Assembly (NCBI RefSeq): GCF_900102075.1
Contig: NZ_FNAV01000002.1
Location: forward strand, 372,001-436,000
Origin: Salipiger thiooxidans
Lineage (GTDB): Bacteria; Pseudomonadota; Alphaproteobacteria; Rhodobacterales; Rhodobacteraceae
Reading direction: 5' to 3'
DNA: 64,000 nt
Positions 45,626 to 56,240 of this stretch are shown one piece after another. The notes beneath the pieces are model-generated. The model saw only the letters and a list, made by a program, of their open reading frames with translations, ran no database searches and was not told the origin of the DNA. A program made the position numbers and the translations under genes. Numbering within the stretch: the first letter of the stretch is position 1; every line of letters starts with the position of its first letter.

Positions 45626-46666
45626 TCAGAGCGAGTCTTCGACCCGGAAGCCGTCGGGGATGGTGTCGCGCCCGTCCAGCATCAGCGCGGACATCACCTC
45701 GGCGACCTTGGGCGCCATGCCGAAGCCGATCTTGAAGCCGCCGTTGGCGATGTAATGTCCGGGCCGGTCGGGCCACGGCCCCAGCATCGGCGCCCGGCTG
45801 CGGGCGCGCGGGCGCGCCCCGGCCCAGCGCTCCACCACCTCGGCCCCGTGCAGCACCGGCATCGCCGCCACGGCGCGCTCGACCAGCGCGTCGCACTGGT
45901 CGTCGGTGCTCGAGGGGTCGTCGAACTCGCGCTCGGTGGTCGAGCCCAGCGCCACGGTGCCGTCATGATGCGGCACGATATGCAGCCCGCCGGCGAAGAC
46001 CTGCGGCACCTCCCCCGCGTCGTGGCGCAAGAGCACCGACTGGCCCTTGATGCCGGTGCCTACCGGCCGGCCCAGCGCCTGCGAGAGATCCAGCAGCCCG
46101 CGCCAGCCGGTGGCCCAGAGCACCGCGCCCTCGTCCTCGGCCTCGGGAACGATCTCGACCCCGCGCACCGCCAGCGCCGCCTGCAGCGCCGCCCCGGCCC
46201 GGCGCGGCGACATGCGCGCGCTCAGCGTGTCGCGGATCAGCCAGCCGCTGGGGCTGAGCGGCGCCCATGGGCCCGCATCGTCGGCGCGGATCAGCTCCCA
46301 CACCGCGGCATCGCCCCAGAGTTCGCGCGCGGTCAGCGCCCGCGCCCGCGCCAGCTCGAGCGCCGCGTCGTCGGCCACCGGCTGCAGCCGTCCGCTGCGG
46401 GCATAGTCCGGGGACACGCCGCCCTCGGCCTCGACCGCGTGCCAGAAGCCTTCCGCCATCAGCAGGCTCTCGAGCTGGAACGCTTTCTTGGGGTTCCAGT
46501 TCTCGGGCACGTGCGGCGCCAATGCGCCCACCAGCCCGCCGCTCGAGCCCGCGCCAAGTCCGTACGGGTCAACCACCCGCACCGTCGCACCGCCGCGCAG
46601 GCAGCTCCACGCAATGGAGAGGCCGAAGATCCCCGCCCCGCGCACGGTCACATCCACACTTGCCAT
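45626..46666 (-). CDS. FAD-dependent oxidoreductase, possible stand-alone MnmC oxidase
   Basis: 346-residue D-amino-acid-oxidase-fold protein. The FAD motif is GAGIFGLSIAW near residue 11. GGLVGALAPHVPENWN and a late NGGFKIGFGMAPKVAEV complete the family picture. It is divergent from mnmD. In E. coli both activities are fused in MnmC, where the FAD domain removes carboxymethyl from cmnm5U34 before MnmD methylates. The GLVGALAPHVPENWN stretch fits the MnmC oxidase domain. It could instead be a generic glycine/sarcosine-oxidase-like enzyme. Confidence 0.85.
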   Translation of the reverse strand: MASVDVTVRGAGIFGLSIAWSCLRGGATVRVVDPYGLGAGSSGGLVGALAPHVPENWNPKKAFQLESLLMAEGFWHAVEAEGGVSPDYARSGRLQPVADDAALELARARALTARELWGDAAVWELIRADDAGPWAPLSPSGWLIRDTLSARMSPRRAGAALQAALAVRGVEIVPEAEDEGAVLWATGWRGLLDLSQALGRPVGTGIKGQSVLLRHDAGEVPQVFAGGLHIVPHHDGTVALGSTTEREFDDPSSTDDQCDALVERAVAAMPVLHGAEVVERWAGARPRARSRAPMLGPWPDRPGHYIANGGFKIGFGMAPKVAEVMSALMLDGRDTIPDGFRVEDSL

Positions 46667-46814
46667 TCCCGAGCCTCCCGTCCATGGTCGCGCCCGTTCT
46701 ACAGCGTTTCGCCTTGAACCTGAATCGCAATTCGGCGCCGTCCGTACCGGCCCCGAACGCGCCGCGAGCCCACCGCAGCAGGCTCAAGCTGAAACCCATT
46801 TTGGACAGACCACC

Positions 46815-47486
46815 ATGACCAACCAGCCGGATGCGCCGATCTGGCGCGACGGCGGGGTGCCGGTATCGCCCCGCTTCGACGACCCCTATTACTCGCTCGA
46901 GAACGGCCTCGCCGAGACCCGCCACACCTTCCTCGCCGGGAACGCCCTGCCGGAGCGCTTCCGGGACGGCTTTCATGTGGCCGAGCTGGGCTTCGGCACC
47001 GGGCTCAACCTGCTGGCGACGCTGCAGCTCTGGCGCGACGCGGGCTGCGCCGGGCGTCTGAGCTTCACCAGTTTCGAGGCCTTCCCGCTCGAGGCCGGCG
47101 ACATGATCCGGGCGCAGGCTGCCTTTCCCGAACTGTGCGACATCGCCGAGGAGCTGGCACCGTTCTGGCGTGGCGGCGCGCGCAAGATCGAGCTTCCCGA
47201 CCTCGCCTTCTGCATGGTTGCGGGCGATGCGCGCGAGACCCTGCCCGCCTGGGAGGGCCGCGCCGACGCGTGGTTCCTCGACGGCTTCTCGCCCGCCAAG
47301 AACCCCGAGCTCTGGGGGCCGCAGCTGATGGCGGAGGTCGCGCGCCATACCGCGCCGGGCGGCACCGCCGCGAGCTACACCGCCGCGGGCCATGTCCGCC
47401 GCGCGCTCGAGGCGGCAGGGTTCGCGGTGACCCGCCAGCCGGGATATGGGCGCAAGCGACACATGACCGTGGCGGAGTTTTCCTGA
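46815..47486 (+). CDS. mnmD: tRNA 5-methylaminomethyl-2-thiouridine methyltransferase
   Basis: 223-residue SAM-dependent methyltransferase of the MnmC methyl domain. The SAM motif is VAELGFGTGLNLLATLQ. DAWFLDGFSPAKNPELWG is the diagnostic active-site loop. The N-terminal PYYSLENGLAETRHTFL is also typical. It overlaps the next gene (TGATG) and is divergent from the FAD oxidase, together a probable split MnmC. Confidence 0.92.
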   Translation: MTNQPDAPIWRDGGVPVSPRFDDPYYSLENGLAETRHTFLAGNALPERFRDGFHVAELGFGTGLNLLATLQLWRDAGCAGRLSFTSFEAFPLEAGDMIRAQAAFPELCDIAEELAPFWRGGARKIELPDLAFCMVAGDARETLPAWEGRADAWFLDGFSPAKNPELWGPQLMAEVARHTAPGGTAASYTAAGHVRRALEAAGFAVTRQPGYGRKRHMTVAEFS

Positions 47487-48352
47487 TGGCACAGCAGAAC
47501 ACGAGCCTCGGCATCTGGCTGATGGTCTTCACCACGCTGGTCTTCGCGCTGCAGGACGGCATCTCGCGGCACCTGTCGGCCGAGTACAACGTCTACATGG
47601 TGGTGATGATCCGCTACTGGTTCTTCGCAGCCTTCGTGATGGCCGTCGCGGGGCGGCAGGCGGGCGGGCTCAGGGCCGCCGCCGCCACCAGTCAGCCGCT
47701 TCTGCAGATCTTCCGCGGCGTGCTGCTGGTGGCCGAGATCTGGGTCATGGTCACCGCCTTCGTGCTGCTGGGCCTCACCGAGAGCCACGCGGTCTTCACC
47801 GCCTACCCGCTGCTGGTGGCGGCGCTCTCGGGGCCGATCCTCGGCGAGAAGGTCGGCTGGCGGCGCTGGACCGCCATCGGCGTCGGCTTCATCGGCGTCA
47901 TCATCATCCTGCAACCCTCGGGCGGGGTGTTCTCGCCCTATGCGGTGGTGCCGCTGGTGGCGGCGCTGATGTTCGCGCTCTACGGCCTGCTGACGCGCTA
48001 CGTGGCGCGCAAGGACAGCGCCGCGACCTCGTTCTTCTGGACCGGCATCTCGGGGGGGATCACCGCCACCGTTGTGGGCGCGTGGTTCTGGGAGCCTATG
48101 ACCGGCGCGGACTGGGGCTGGATGGGGCTGCTCTGCATCACCGGCGCGCTCGGGCATTTCACCCTGATCAAGTGCTACGAGGTCGCCGAGGCCTCGGCGG
48201 TGCAGCCCTTCGCCTACCTGCAGCTGGTCTTCGCGGCGGCGCTGGGGATGACGGTCTTTGGCGAAACCCTGCGCCCGAACGTGGCGATCGGCGCCTGCAT
48301 CATCGTGGCGGCGGGGCTCTTCACCCTGTGGCGCGCCCGGGTCAGGGGCTGA
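47486..48352 (+). CDS. DMT-family (EamA) transporter
   Basis: 288 residues with ten predicted helices in two EamA repeats. Typical points are QDGISRHLS after helix 1, AEIWVMVTAFVLLGLTESHA in the first repeat and LIKCYEVAEASAVQPF in the second. It is an exporter of small metabolites by family. Its ATG overlaps the mnmD stop, so it is cotranscribed. Confidence 0.9.
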   Translation: MAQQNTSLGIWLMVFTTLVFALQDGISRHLSAEYNVYMVVMIRYWFFAAFVMAVAGRQAGGLRAAAATSQPLLQIFRGVLLVAEIWVMVTAFVLLGLTESHAVFTAYPLLVAALSGPILGEKVGWRRWTAIGVGFIGVIIILQPSGGVFSPYAVVPLVAALMFALYGLLTRYVARKDSAATSFFWTGISGGITATVVGAWFWEPMTGADWGWMGLLCITGALGHFTLIKCYEVAEASAVQPFAYLQLVFAAALGMTVFGETLRPNVAIGACIIVAAGLFTLWRARVRG

Positions 48353-48430
48353 CCCGGGCGCGCCAGGGGGCCAGGGGATGCGCCGGATCCCGGCGGGCGC
48401 CACCACGGCCCCGCCGGTCGCTGTCTTCGG

Positions 48431-49345
48431 TCAGGCGGCGCCGTCGAGGACGGCCCGGAACTCGCGCCATTCGCCCTTGGACATGCCCGAGCTCTCCTGC
48501 GTGACCTCCTCGCCCTTCAGCATCCGGCGCACGCAGTCGAGCGCCGTGGCCGAGAGCTGCGCACCGCCCATGCGGTAATCCTCGAAGGCGCGGAAGGCGA
48601 AGGGCACCCAGTCGCGCACCACCTCGCAGATCGCGTCGGCGTAGACGCGGATCTCGTACTGGGCGTGCGCATCGGCGCGCAGGCGCAGGAAGTGCAGCAG
48701 GTTGTGAAGATCCACCTTCCAGTACCACTGGGTGTAGATGTTGGCGGGCAGGTTCATCCGCGCCAGCTCCCGCGCGAGGCCCTGCTGGCCCTCGGTCGAG
48801 ATCATCTCCTCGTAGTGGTCGTAGGCCCGCATTGCGTCGTCGCGCAGGTAGCGCAGCACGCGCTCGGCTTCCTCGCCTGAAAGGGTCTCGCCCCGGCCCT
48901 GGTTGTTCACCACCGACTGCGCGGCGAGATGCTCGGGCGCGGGGGTGTAGAACTCGCGGTCGAGAATCGAGTAGCGCGCCGAGTATTCGTTCACGTTCGC
49001 GGTGCGGTGGCGGATCCACTGCCGCGCCACGAAGATCGGCAGCTTCACGTGCAGCTTGATTTCGCACATTTCGAAGGGGGTCGAGTGCCAGTGCCGCATC
49101 AGGTAGCGGATCAGACCCTCGTCGTTGCTGACCGACTTGGTGCCGCGACCGTAGGACACCCGCGCCGCCTGGCAGATCGCCGCGTCGTCGCCCATGTAGT
49201 CCACGACCCGGACGAAGCCGTGATCGAGCACCGGCAGCGCGGTGTAGAGATGTTGCTCCATGCCCGGCGCCACGGCACGCAGGGTCTCCTGCGGGGTGCT
49301 GCGCTGCGCGTCGATTTCGGCCTGCTGGTCGGGGCTGAGCGGCAT
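48431..49345 (-). CDS. thyX: FAD-dependent thymidylate synthase
   Basis: 304-residue flavoenzyme that makes dTMP from dUMP and methylene-THF. The signature RHR-x7-S is present as [36 protein letters not shown] and [18 protein letters not shown] are conserved ThyX stretches. I chose the Met at 49345. An in-frame ATG at 49390 lies inside an inverted repeat. No thyA is in the window. Confidence 0.95.
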   Translation of the reverse strand: MPLSPDQQAEIDAQRSTPQETLRAVAPGMEQHLYTALPVLDHGFVRVVDYMGDDAAICQAARVSYGRGTKSVSNDEGLIRYLMRHWHSTPFEMCEIKLHVKLPIFVARQWIRHRTANVNEYSARYSILDREFYTPAPEHLAAQSVVNNQGRGETLSGEEAERVLRYLRDDAMRAYDHYEEMISTEGQQGLARELARMNLPANIYTQWYWKVDLHNLLHFLRLRADAHAQYEIRVYADAICEVVRDWVPFAFRAFEDYRMGGAQLSATALDCVRRMLKGEEVTQESSGMSKGEWREFRAVLDGAA

Positions 49346-49383
49346 GGGGCGAATCCCTTTTTCTTCAAGCTGCGAGTCGGTGA

Positions 49384-49429
49384 ACCCCATATATGGCGGA
49401 TCTGACCGTGGAAGCCAGCCATATGGGGT
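49384..49429. promoter_or_regulatory. Inverted repeat upstream of thyX
   Basis: ACCCCATATATGGC (49384-49397) and GCCATATGGGGT (49418-49429) are inverted around a 20-base centre, one arm carrying an extra AT. It sits upstream of the chosen thyX start and could be an operator pair or leader hairpin. Confidence 0.4.
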
Positions 49430-49580
49430 GTGGTTGGCACGCGTGCCGCCGCACGCCCCCCCGGCGGCCACGAACCGCGGCGCCATGGGCTCGTGAGCGC
49501 GGCACGAGACTGCACACTCGACATATTCGCTGCGCTCTCTACTCTCTGGAGTCAACCAACTGACGGAAGGAGCATGCTCC

Positions 49581-50015
49581 ATGGGCATCAAGTATCTGCA
49601 CACCATGGTCCGCGTGAAGGACCTCGACAAATCCATCGCATTCTACGAGCTGCTGGGCCTCACCGAGCGCCGCCGCGTCGAGAACGAGAACGGCCGCTTC
49701 ACCCTCGTATTCCTGTGCCCGCCCGAACAGGCCGACGGCACCGCCGACGTGGAGCTGACCTACAACTGGGACGGCGATGACGGCCTGCCCTCGGATTCGC
49801 GGCACTTCGGCCACCTCGCCTACTCGGTCCCGAACATCTACGAGACCTGCCAGCTGCTGATGGACAAGGGCGTGACCATCAACCGGCCGCCGCGCGACGG
49901 GCACATGGCCTTCGTGCGCTCGCCGGACAACGTGTCGGTCGAGATCCTGCAGCAGGGCGACGCCCTGCCCGAGCAGGAGCCCTGGGCCAGCATGTCCAAC
50001 ACGGGCCACTGGTGA
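49581..50015 (+). CDS. gloA: Lactoylglutathione lyase (glyoxalase I)
   Basis: 144-residue metalloenzyme that isomerises the methylglyoxal-glutathione adduct. The metal ligands fall in [18 protein letters not shown] (His), GHLAYSV (His) and NVSVEILQ (Glu). FTLVFL and [16 protein letters not shown] are typical. A GGAAGGAG ribosome site precedes it. Its stop TGA overlaps the GTG start of the next gene. Confidence 0.95.
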   Translation: MGIKYLHTMVRVKDLDKSIAFYELLGLTERRRVENENGRFTLVFLCPPEQADGTADVELTYNWDGDDGLPSDSRHFGHLAYSVPNIYETCQLLMDKGVTINRPPRDGHMAFVRSPDNVSVEILQQGDALPEQEPWASMSNTGHW

Positions 50016-50710
50016 CGCTGGCGGCCCTCCGGCTGGCGGCGCGAGCCGCAGTGGCGCTGGTGCTCTGCACCGGTGCCGTCCGGGCGGAGGGCTGCCGTCT
50101 GGCGCTGCTGATGGCGCTGGACGTATCGTCTTCGGTGGACGACGCGGAATACACCCTGCAGAAACAGGGGCTCGCCGCGGCGCTGGCGGACCCCGATATC
50201 TCGCAGTCGATCTTCGGTGGCGAGGGCGACGTGGTGCTGGGCGTCTACGAATGGAGCGGGCGGCGGCAGTCGGTCATCGTGCTCGACTGGACGCCGCTCA
50301 CCGACGAGGCGGCTTTGCAGCAGGCGGTGGCGCAGATCCTCGCCGCGCCGCGCAGCCACAACCGCTTTCCCACCGCGATGGGCTACGCGCTCGGCTACGG
50401 CGCGACGATGCTGCAGCGGGCCCCGGTCTGCTCGCGGCGGGTGATCGACGTCTCCGGCGACGGCATCACCAACGACGGCTTCCGTCCGCAGCAGGCCTAC
50501 GCGCATTTCCCCTTCACCAACGTGACCGTGAACGGGCTGGCGGTGCTGGGCTCGGACCCGCGGGTGGTGGAGTACTTCCGCGGCGAGGTCGTACACGGCC
50601 CCGGCGCCTTCGTCGAGGTGGCGCAAAGCTACGAGGACTTCCGCCGCGCGATGACGCTCAAGCTGTTCCGCGAGCTCAACGACATGATCGTGGGACAGCT
50701 CCTGCCCTGA
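50012..50710 (+). CDS. Secreted VWA-type protein (DUF1194)
   Basis: 232 residues with a signal peptide (ending near AVRA) and a von Willebrand A-like fold. The MIDAS-type motif is LALDVSSSVDD near residue 36, and SRRVIDVSGDGITNDG carries the second metal-site stretch. DUF1194 proteins are common in Rhodobacterales and have no known function. The start is a GTG that overlaps the gloA stop, which points to translational coupling. Confidence 0.85.
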   Translation: MTLAALRLAARAAVALVLCTGAVRAEGCRLALLMALDVSSSVDDAEYTLQKQGLAAALADPDISQSIFGGEGDVVLGVYEWSGRRQSVIVLDWTPLTDEAALQQAVAQILAAPRSHNRFPTAMGYALGYGATMLQRAPVCSRRVIDVSGDGITNDGFRPQQAYAHFPFTNVTVNGLAVLGSDPRVVEYFRGEVVHGPGAFVEVAQSYEDFRRAMTLKLFRELNDMIVGQLLP

Positions 50711-50840
50711 GGCGGTGGCGGGCTGGTCTGCAGGCCTGGGGCGCCGGCGAGCCGTTCCAGGAGCCCAGCGCGCGGTTCTAAGGCATGGAGGTGCCGATCT
50801 GAGGACGTCGAGAGCTGAGACATTGCGGTGACGGGCAGAC

Positions 50841-50912
50841 CTCTGCCTCTGCCTCTGCCTCTGCCTCTGCCTCTGCCTCTGCCTCTGCCTCTGCCTCTGC
50901 CTCTGCCTCTGC
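50841..50912. repeat. Hexanucleotide repeat (CTCTGC)12
   Basis: Twelve perfect tandem copies, 72 bp, flanked by unrelated sequence. Its length probably varies by slippage. As six is a multiple of three, slippage would not change any frame. Confidence 0.98.
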
Positions 50913-51120
50913 CGAAAAAGCTCACGCGGTTGCCGGACAGTCCAGACCGTTTCCGAACGCCCTGCATCAGCGCCTCACGGCCTCCAACCCTCCAAGCAAG
51001 TCCCTTGCGGCCACGGAAGCGCACGAACCCGCAGTTCCGCCATGCCGCGGCAGCGGAAGCGGCAACAATCCTCCCCTGCAGCGCCGGCTTTGTCGCCACC
51101 TCAACGAAAGTCGCGGTCGC

Positions 51121-51140
51121 CAATGTCACATGTGGCATTG
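51121..51140. promoter_or_regulatory. 20-bp near-perfect palindrome
   Basis: CAATGTCACATGTGGCATTG differs from its reverse complement only at one symmetrical pair. It lies 47 bp before the small membrane gene at 51187 and would overlap its promoter, so it is a likely operator. Confidence 0.55.
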
Positions 51141-51186
51141 TGTCGCCGCGAATCCGTGATAGCCTCGTTATCAGGGAGGAACTTAC

Positions 51187-51348
51187 ATGATGGCTTTTGT
51201 GATTGGCCTGTTCATAGGCTTTCTGATCATCTCACCCGTGATCGCGCTGGTTGTTGCGGTCGGGCGCCTGTCGCAGGCGCGAGAGGGTGCAATCGCACCG
51301 CGCCCGGTGCCGCGCCTCAGGGTCGTGGGCCTCGACGGGACATACTGA
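51187..51348 (+). CDS. 53-residue membrane protein
   Basis: Starts MMAFVIGLFIGFLIISPVIA, one strongly hydrophobic helix (about 3-26), then a basic tail ending VVGLDGTY. A very good ribosome site (AGGGAGGA) lies 6 bp upstream and a palindromic operator candidate lies further up. I do not recognise a family. Confidence 0.6.
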   Translation: MMAFVIGLFIGFLIISPVIALVVAVGRLSQAREGAIAPRPVPRLRVVGLDGTY

Positions 51349-51713
51349 TCCCGGCGACGCCTGGCCCGCTGACTTCAGATTCCTGAGAAATCGCCACGAC
51401 GCTCCGAGAGGGCTCAAAGCGGCTGCGTGTGGCCAGAGGTCTGGCCCGCGCGGCCGCCCTTACGTGCGGCGTCGCAAAGGCTTGAGAACAGCTCCACCGA
51501 ACAGACCGGCATGTGGGCCTGCAGTGTAGCCTCAAAGGCTGCAAGAAAACTCTGCTGTGAACAGCCCCGCGCGTCCGAGACGCCTTCACGTCTCAGCACC
51601 GGCCAAAACCGCCTCGCTCGCGGTCCCGTCACCATCAGGCACATGTGTCCCTGTCCCTCCGGCACAACGCCGACACGGCGTCCCCGCACAGGGCCGAGAA
51701 ACGCGGCGCGGGG
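51349..51713. other. Intergenic stretch
   Basis: About 365 bp between the small membrane gene and the MarR-type gene. Short frames exist on both strands, but I see no supported gene or strong site. Confidence 0.5.
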
Positions 51714-52211
51714 TCAGTAGATGTAGCGGATCTGATCGGTCCAGTAGCGCTCCAGACGGCGCAGGGAGTTGTTGATCGTGTCGAGGCCGTTCAGGTCGAT
51801 CACGTTGCGGCCTTCGAGCCCGTCGGAGTGGCGTTCGAACAGCGATTGCACCATGTCGCGGATGTCGCGGCCCTGCGCGGTGAGCCGCACCCGGACCGAG
51901 CGGCGGTCGATCTCGCAGCGCTGGTGATGCATGTAGCCCATCTCGACCAGCTTCTTGAGATTGTAGCTGACGTTGCTGCCCTGATAGTAGCCGCGGGACT
52001 TGAGCTCGCCCGCGGTCACCTCGTTGTCGCCGATGTTGTAGAGCAGGAGCGCCTGCACCGCGTTGATCTCGATGACGCCGGTGCGTTCGAACTCGTCCTT
52101 GATCACATCGAGCAGAAGCCTGTGCAGTCTTTCGACCAGCGCCAGCGTTTCAAGATACCCGGCCATGTAGCCGCTGAGCGGCTTCTTTCCCATGGAGGCA
52201 TGAATGCTCAT
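51714..52211 (-). CDS. ldtR: MarR-family winged-helix regulator (LdtR-like)
   Basis: 165 residues. The region AGYLETLALVERLHRLLLD, then INAVQALLLYNIGDNEVTAGEL, and SRGYYQGSNVSYNLKKLVEMGY match LdtR of Liberibacter and Sinorhizobium, which activates an L,D-transpeptidase and stress tolerance. DRRSVRVRLTAQG is the wing. A Met at residue 7 (MGKKPL) is an alternative start. The family match is from memory of the consensus. An L,D-transpeptidase gene lies at 0.5-1.1 kb. Confidence 0.8.
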   Translation of the reverse strand: MSIHASMGKKPLSGYMAGYLETLALVERLHRLLLDVIKDEFERTGVIEINAVQALLLYNIGDNEVTAGELKSRGYYQGSNVSYNLKKLVEMGYMHHQRCEIDRRSVRVRLTAQGRDIRDMVQSLFERHSDGLEGRNVIDLNGLDTINNSLRRLERYWTDQIRYIY

Positions 52212-52326
52212 AACGGTCTCCGCCTGTTCTGTTTGAACGGCAGATTTGGGGCAAAAAGACCAACAATCGGTTAAGTCTCATAAGATACTTGGAAAACCGC
52301 GCCTTTCTTTTGCCCTCGCGGTCCCG

Positions 52327-52583
52327 TCACGGGTTGCAGGCCACCGCGGTGATGTCGGCAATCAGCGGCTGCAGCGGTGCAGGCGCCGGGCGCTGGCCGG
52401 ACACCCACTGGTAGAGATCCTGGTCGTTCTCCTCGAGCAGCGCCTCGTAGGCGTCGAGCTCGGCGGCGCTCATGCCCGCCAGCCGCACGTCGACGTAGCG
52501 CATCAGGATGATGTCCATTTCCTTGATGCCCCGGCGCATCGAGCGCATGGTCAGGCGTTTCAGGCGGTTCTCGGGTGTCTCGG

Positions 52584-52587
<4 letters not shown>
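52327..52587 (-). CDS. sdhE: Succinate dehydrogenase flavinylation factor SdhE
   Basis: 86-residue assembly factor for covalent FAD attachment to SdhA. The functional motif RRGIKEMD (RGxxE) is near residue 18, and YEALLEENDQDLYQWVSGQ is the conserved second helix pair. The Met at 52587 overlaps the stop of the upstream HTH gene by 4 bp. Confidence 0.92.
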
Positions 52588-54292
<1,705 letters not shown>

Positions 54293-54341
54293 GCCCGGAC
54301 AGCCGCGCTCCAGACGGGGTGACGACACAGGAGGGAACGAC

Positions 54342-54743
54342 ATGGCCGGCGATCTGCCCGACTACTACTTCCGCATCCGCGAGAACGGCGCCGCGGTGTT
54401 CCGAGTGGACACCGCGAACCGCCAGCGCCGGATCGAAATGGACCAGATCGCCGTCGTGAACGTCAAGCGGGACGAGATCCGGCCGCACGGGGACTCTCCG
54501 CTCAGCGACGCCGATCTCGCCGCCATCCGCAGCTGGCTGACCGATCGCAAGGCGCTGCTCGCCCAGCGCGACATCGACGACATCCACCGCGCCGTCGATC
54601 ATCTCAACCTCACCGCCCAGTGGGCGCAGTCCCGCGCCACCGACGACCAGCTCGACGAGGTCACCGACGCGTTGTTGCTGGCGATGCACGACCTGCGCGC
54701 GGTGCTGGTCCGCAAGCGCGCGGACAGGCTTAGCAGGGGCTGA
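54342..54743 (+). CDS. Conserved hypothetical protein
   Basis: 133-residue soluble protein: GDLPDYYFRIRENGAAVFRV then a mostly helical second half (SDADLAAIRSWLTDRKALL). A good GGAGGGA ribosome site. I recognise it as a recurrent Rhodobacterales protein without known function. It may be cotranscribed with aatA, 49 bp upstream. Confidence 0.75.
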   Translation: MAGDLPDYYFRIRENGAAVFRVDTANRQRRIEMDQIAVVNVKRDEIRPHGDSPLSDADLAAIRSWLTDRKALLAQRDIDDIHRAVDHLNLTAQWAQSRATDDQLDEVTDALLLAMHDLRAVLVRKRADRLSRG

Positions 54744-54943
54744 AGGGCAGCGCAGGGGCGGATGAGTCTTCGCCTCCCGCACCGCCACCGAGCGCGAAAC
54801 GGCAACGATCCCCGCCTTTAAACCGGGACTGTTTCCGCCCCTCCACCAATACTCGGAAATCGGGCGGAAATTCGACACGCCCCCGTCGCTGGTACTCTCG
54901 CAAGCCTGCTTTTCGCTTTGAAAAGAGGTCCATCTGGGGACCC

Positions 54944-55267
54944 ATGCGCGCTTTGACAGTGTTTGCCGCCGCCGCGGCGCTTGCGATTTCCGCCTCCCAG
55001 GCCCTGGCCCGGAACGACGCCCACACCGGCGATGCCACCGCCGATCTCAGCCGCCAGCCGCTGATCCAGGCCTGCCCGGCCGCCAACGACTGCCCCGCCG
55101 GACCACAGCCGGTGATGGTGGGCGGCGTGATCTCCTGCGGCTTCCCCACGGCAGGCCCCTATTCCACCCCGTCGGACCACGCGCTACGGGCCGGCCGGGG
55201 CTCTGATCGGGGCGATCTGCCCCGGGCCTGCGCGCCGGAAGGCGAAAAGGGCGTGGTCTCGACGTAA
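54944..55267 (+). CDS. Possible small secreted protein
   Basis: 107 residues with a clear signal peptide (MRALTVFAAAAALAISASQA) and four cysteines in the mature part. The last ~25 residues look like random GC-rich sequence, so the true stop may differ or the ORF may be spurious after the signal. No ribosome site of note. Confidence 0.4.
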   Translation: MRALTVFAAAAALAISASQALARNDAHTGDATADLSRQPLIQACPAANDCPAGPQPVMVGGVISCGFPTAGPYSTPSDHALRAGRGSDRGDLPRACAPEGEKGVVST

Positions 55268-55340
55268 TCCGCGTGCCCGCAAGGCTTGGCAAAGGCGGAC
55301 AGGCCGCGTATACGCGCGGCCTGAACCATTTGCCGAGGGT

Positions 55341-56138
55341 ATGACCATGCAGGGCAGTGCAAATCTCAACATCATGATCAAGGCGGCACGCAAGGCGGGC
55401 CGCTCGCTGGTGAAGGATTTCCGCGAGGTCGAGAACCTGCAGGTCTCGATGAAGGGTGCGGGGGACTTCGTCAGCCGCGCCGATATCGCGGCCGAGGCCA
55501 TCCTCAAGGAAGAGCTGCTGGGCGCCCGGCCCAACTACGGCTGGCTCGGCGAGGAAGGCGGCGGCCAGGACGGCACCGACCCGACCCGCCGCTGGATCGT
55601 CGACCCGCTCGACGGCACCACCAACTTCCTGCACGGCCTGCCGCACTGGGCGATCTCCATCGCGCTCGAGCACAAGGGCCAGATCGTCGCCGGCGTGGTC
55701 TTCGACCCCGCCAAGGACGAGATGTTCTACGCCGAGAAGGGCAGCGGCGCCTGGCTCAACGACTCGCGCCGCCTGCGCGTCTCGGGCCGCACCCGGCTGA
55801 TCGAGGCGATCTTCGCCACCGGCGTGCCCTTCGCCGCCAAGAAGACCCTGCCCGCCACGCTCAAGGACCTCGCCCGACTGATGCCGGAATGCGCCGGCGT
55901 CCGCCGCTTCGGCTCTGCCGCGCTCGACCTCGCCTACGTCGCCGCCGGCCGCTACGACGGCTACTGGGAGCGTGAGCTGCAGATCTGGGACATCGCCGCG
56001 GGCTACCTCATCGCGCAGGAGGCAGGCGCGCTGGTCGACGGCGTGCGCGAGGGCCAGGACCCGCTCGAGACGGGCTCGCTCCTCTGCGCCAACAACGCCA
56101 TCTTCGACGGCTTCGCCAAGGTCATCCGCGAGGTCTGA
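55341..56138 (+). CDS. suhB: Inositol-1-monophosphatase family protein
   Basis: 265-residue Mg-dependent phosphatase. The metal motif is WIVDPLDGTTNFLHGLPHW, and WERELQIWDIAAGYLIAQEAG is the second. It is of the SuhB type, which in E. coli also assists rRNA transcription. It stands alone with a plausible GAGGG ribosome site. Confidence 0.93.
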   Translation: MTMQGSANLNIMIKAARKAGRSLVKDFREVENLQVSMKGAGDFVSRADIAAEAILKEELLGARPNYGWLGEEGGGQDGTDPTRRWIVDPLDGTTNFLHGLPHWAISIALEHKGQIVAGVVFDPAKDEMFYAEKGSGAWLNDSRRLRVSGRTRLIEAIFATGVPFAAKKTLPATLKDLARLMPECAGVRRFGSAALDLAYVAAGRYDGYWERELQIWDIAAGYLIAQEAGALVDGVREGQDPLETGSLLCANNAIFDGFAKVIREV

Positions 56139-56190
56139 GTCCCCTTCCGGGGCCACAGGGACTGCGGGCCGCCCTGTCGCGCGGCCCCCG

Positions 56191-56225
56191 CCCTTCATCT
56201 TGCCGGATAAACTCCCGCCGGAGGC
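56191..56225 (-). repeat. Intergenic repeat family, copy 3
   Basis: CCCTTCATCTTGCC-G-GATAAACTCC followed by GCCGGAGGC. Almost identical to copy 1 at 22054, and like it placed just behind a stop codon (suhB). Confidence 0.65.
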
Positions 56226-56240
56226 GTCCCGACGCCGGCC

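Larger units (their letters stand above)
50711..51186. other. Intergenic stretch with hexamer repeat and palindrome
   Basis: About 475 bp. Holds the (CTCTGC)12 repeat and a 20-bp palindrome. An open frame across the hexamer repeat encodes a Leu-Pro run and is not a convincing gene. Confidence 0.6.

Noticed and set aside
50828-51190. 120-residue frame with a Leu-Pro run across the hexamer repeat, and the antisense Gly-Arg run
   Set aside because: The repetitive part comes only from the (CTCTGC)12 repeat. The flanks show no domain and there is no good ribosome site.
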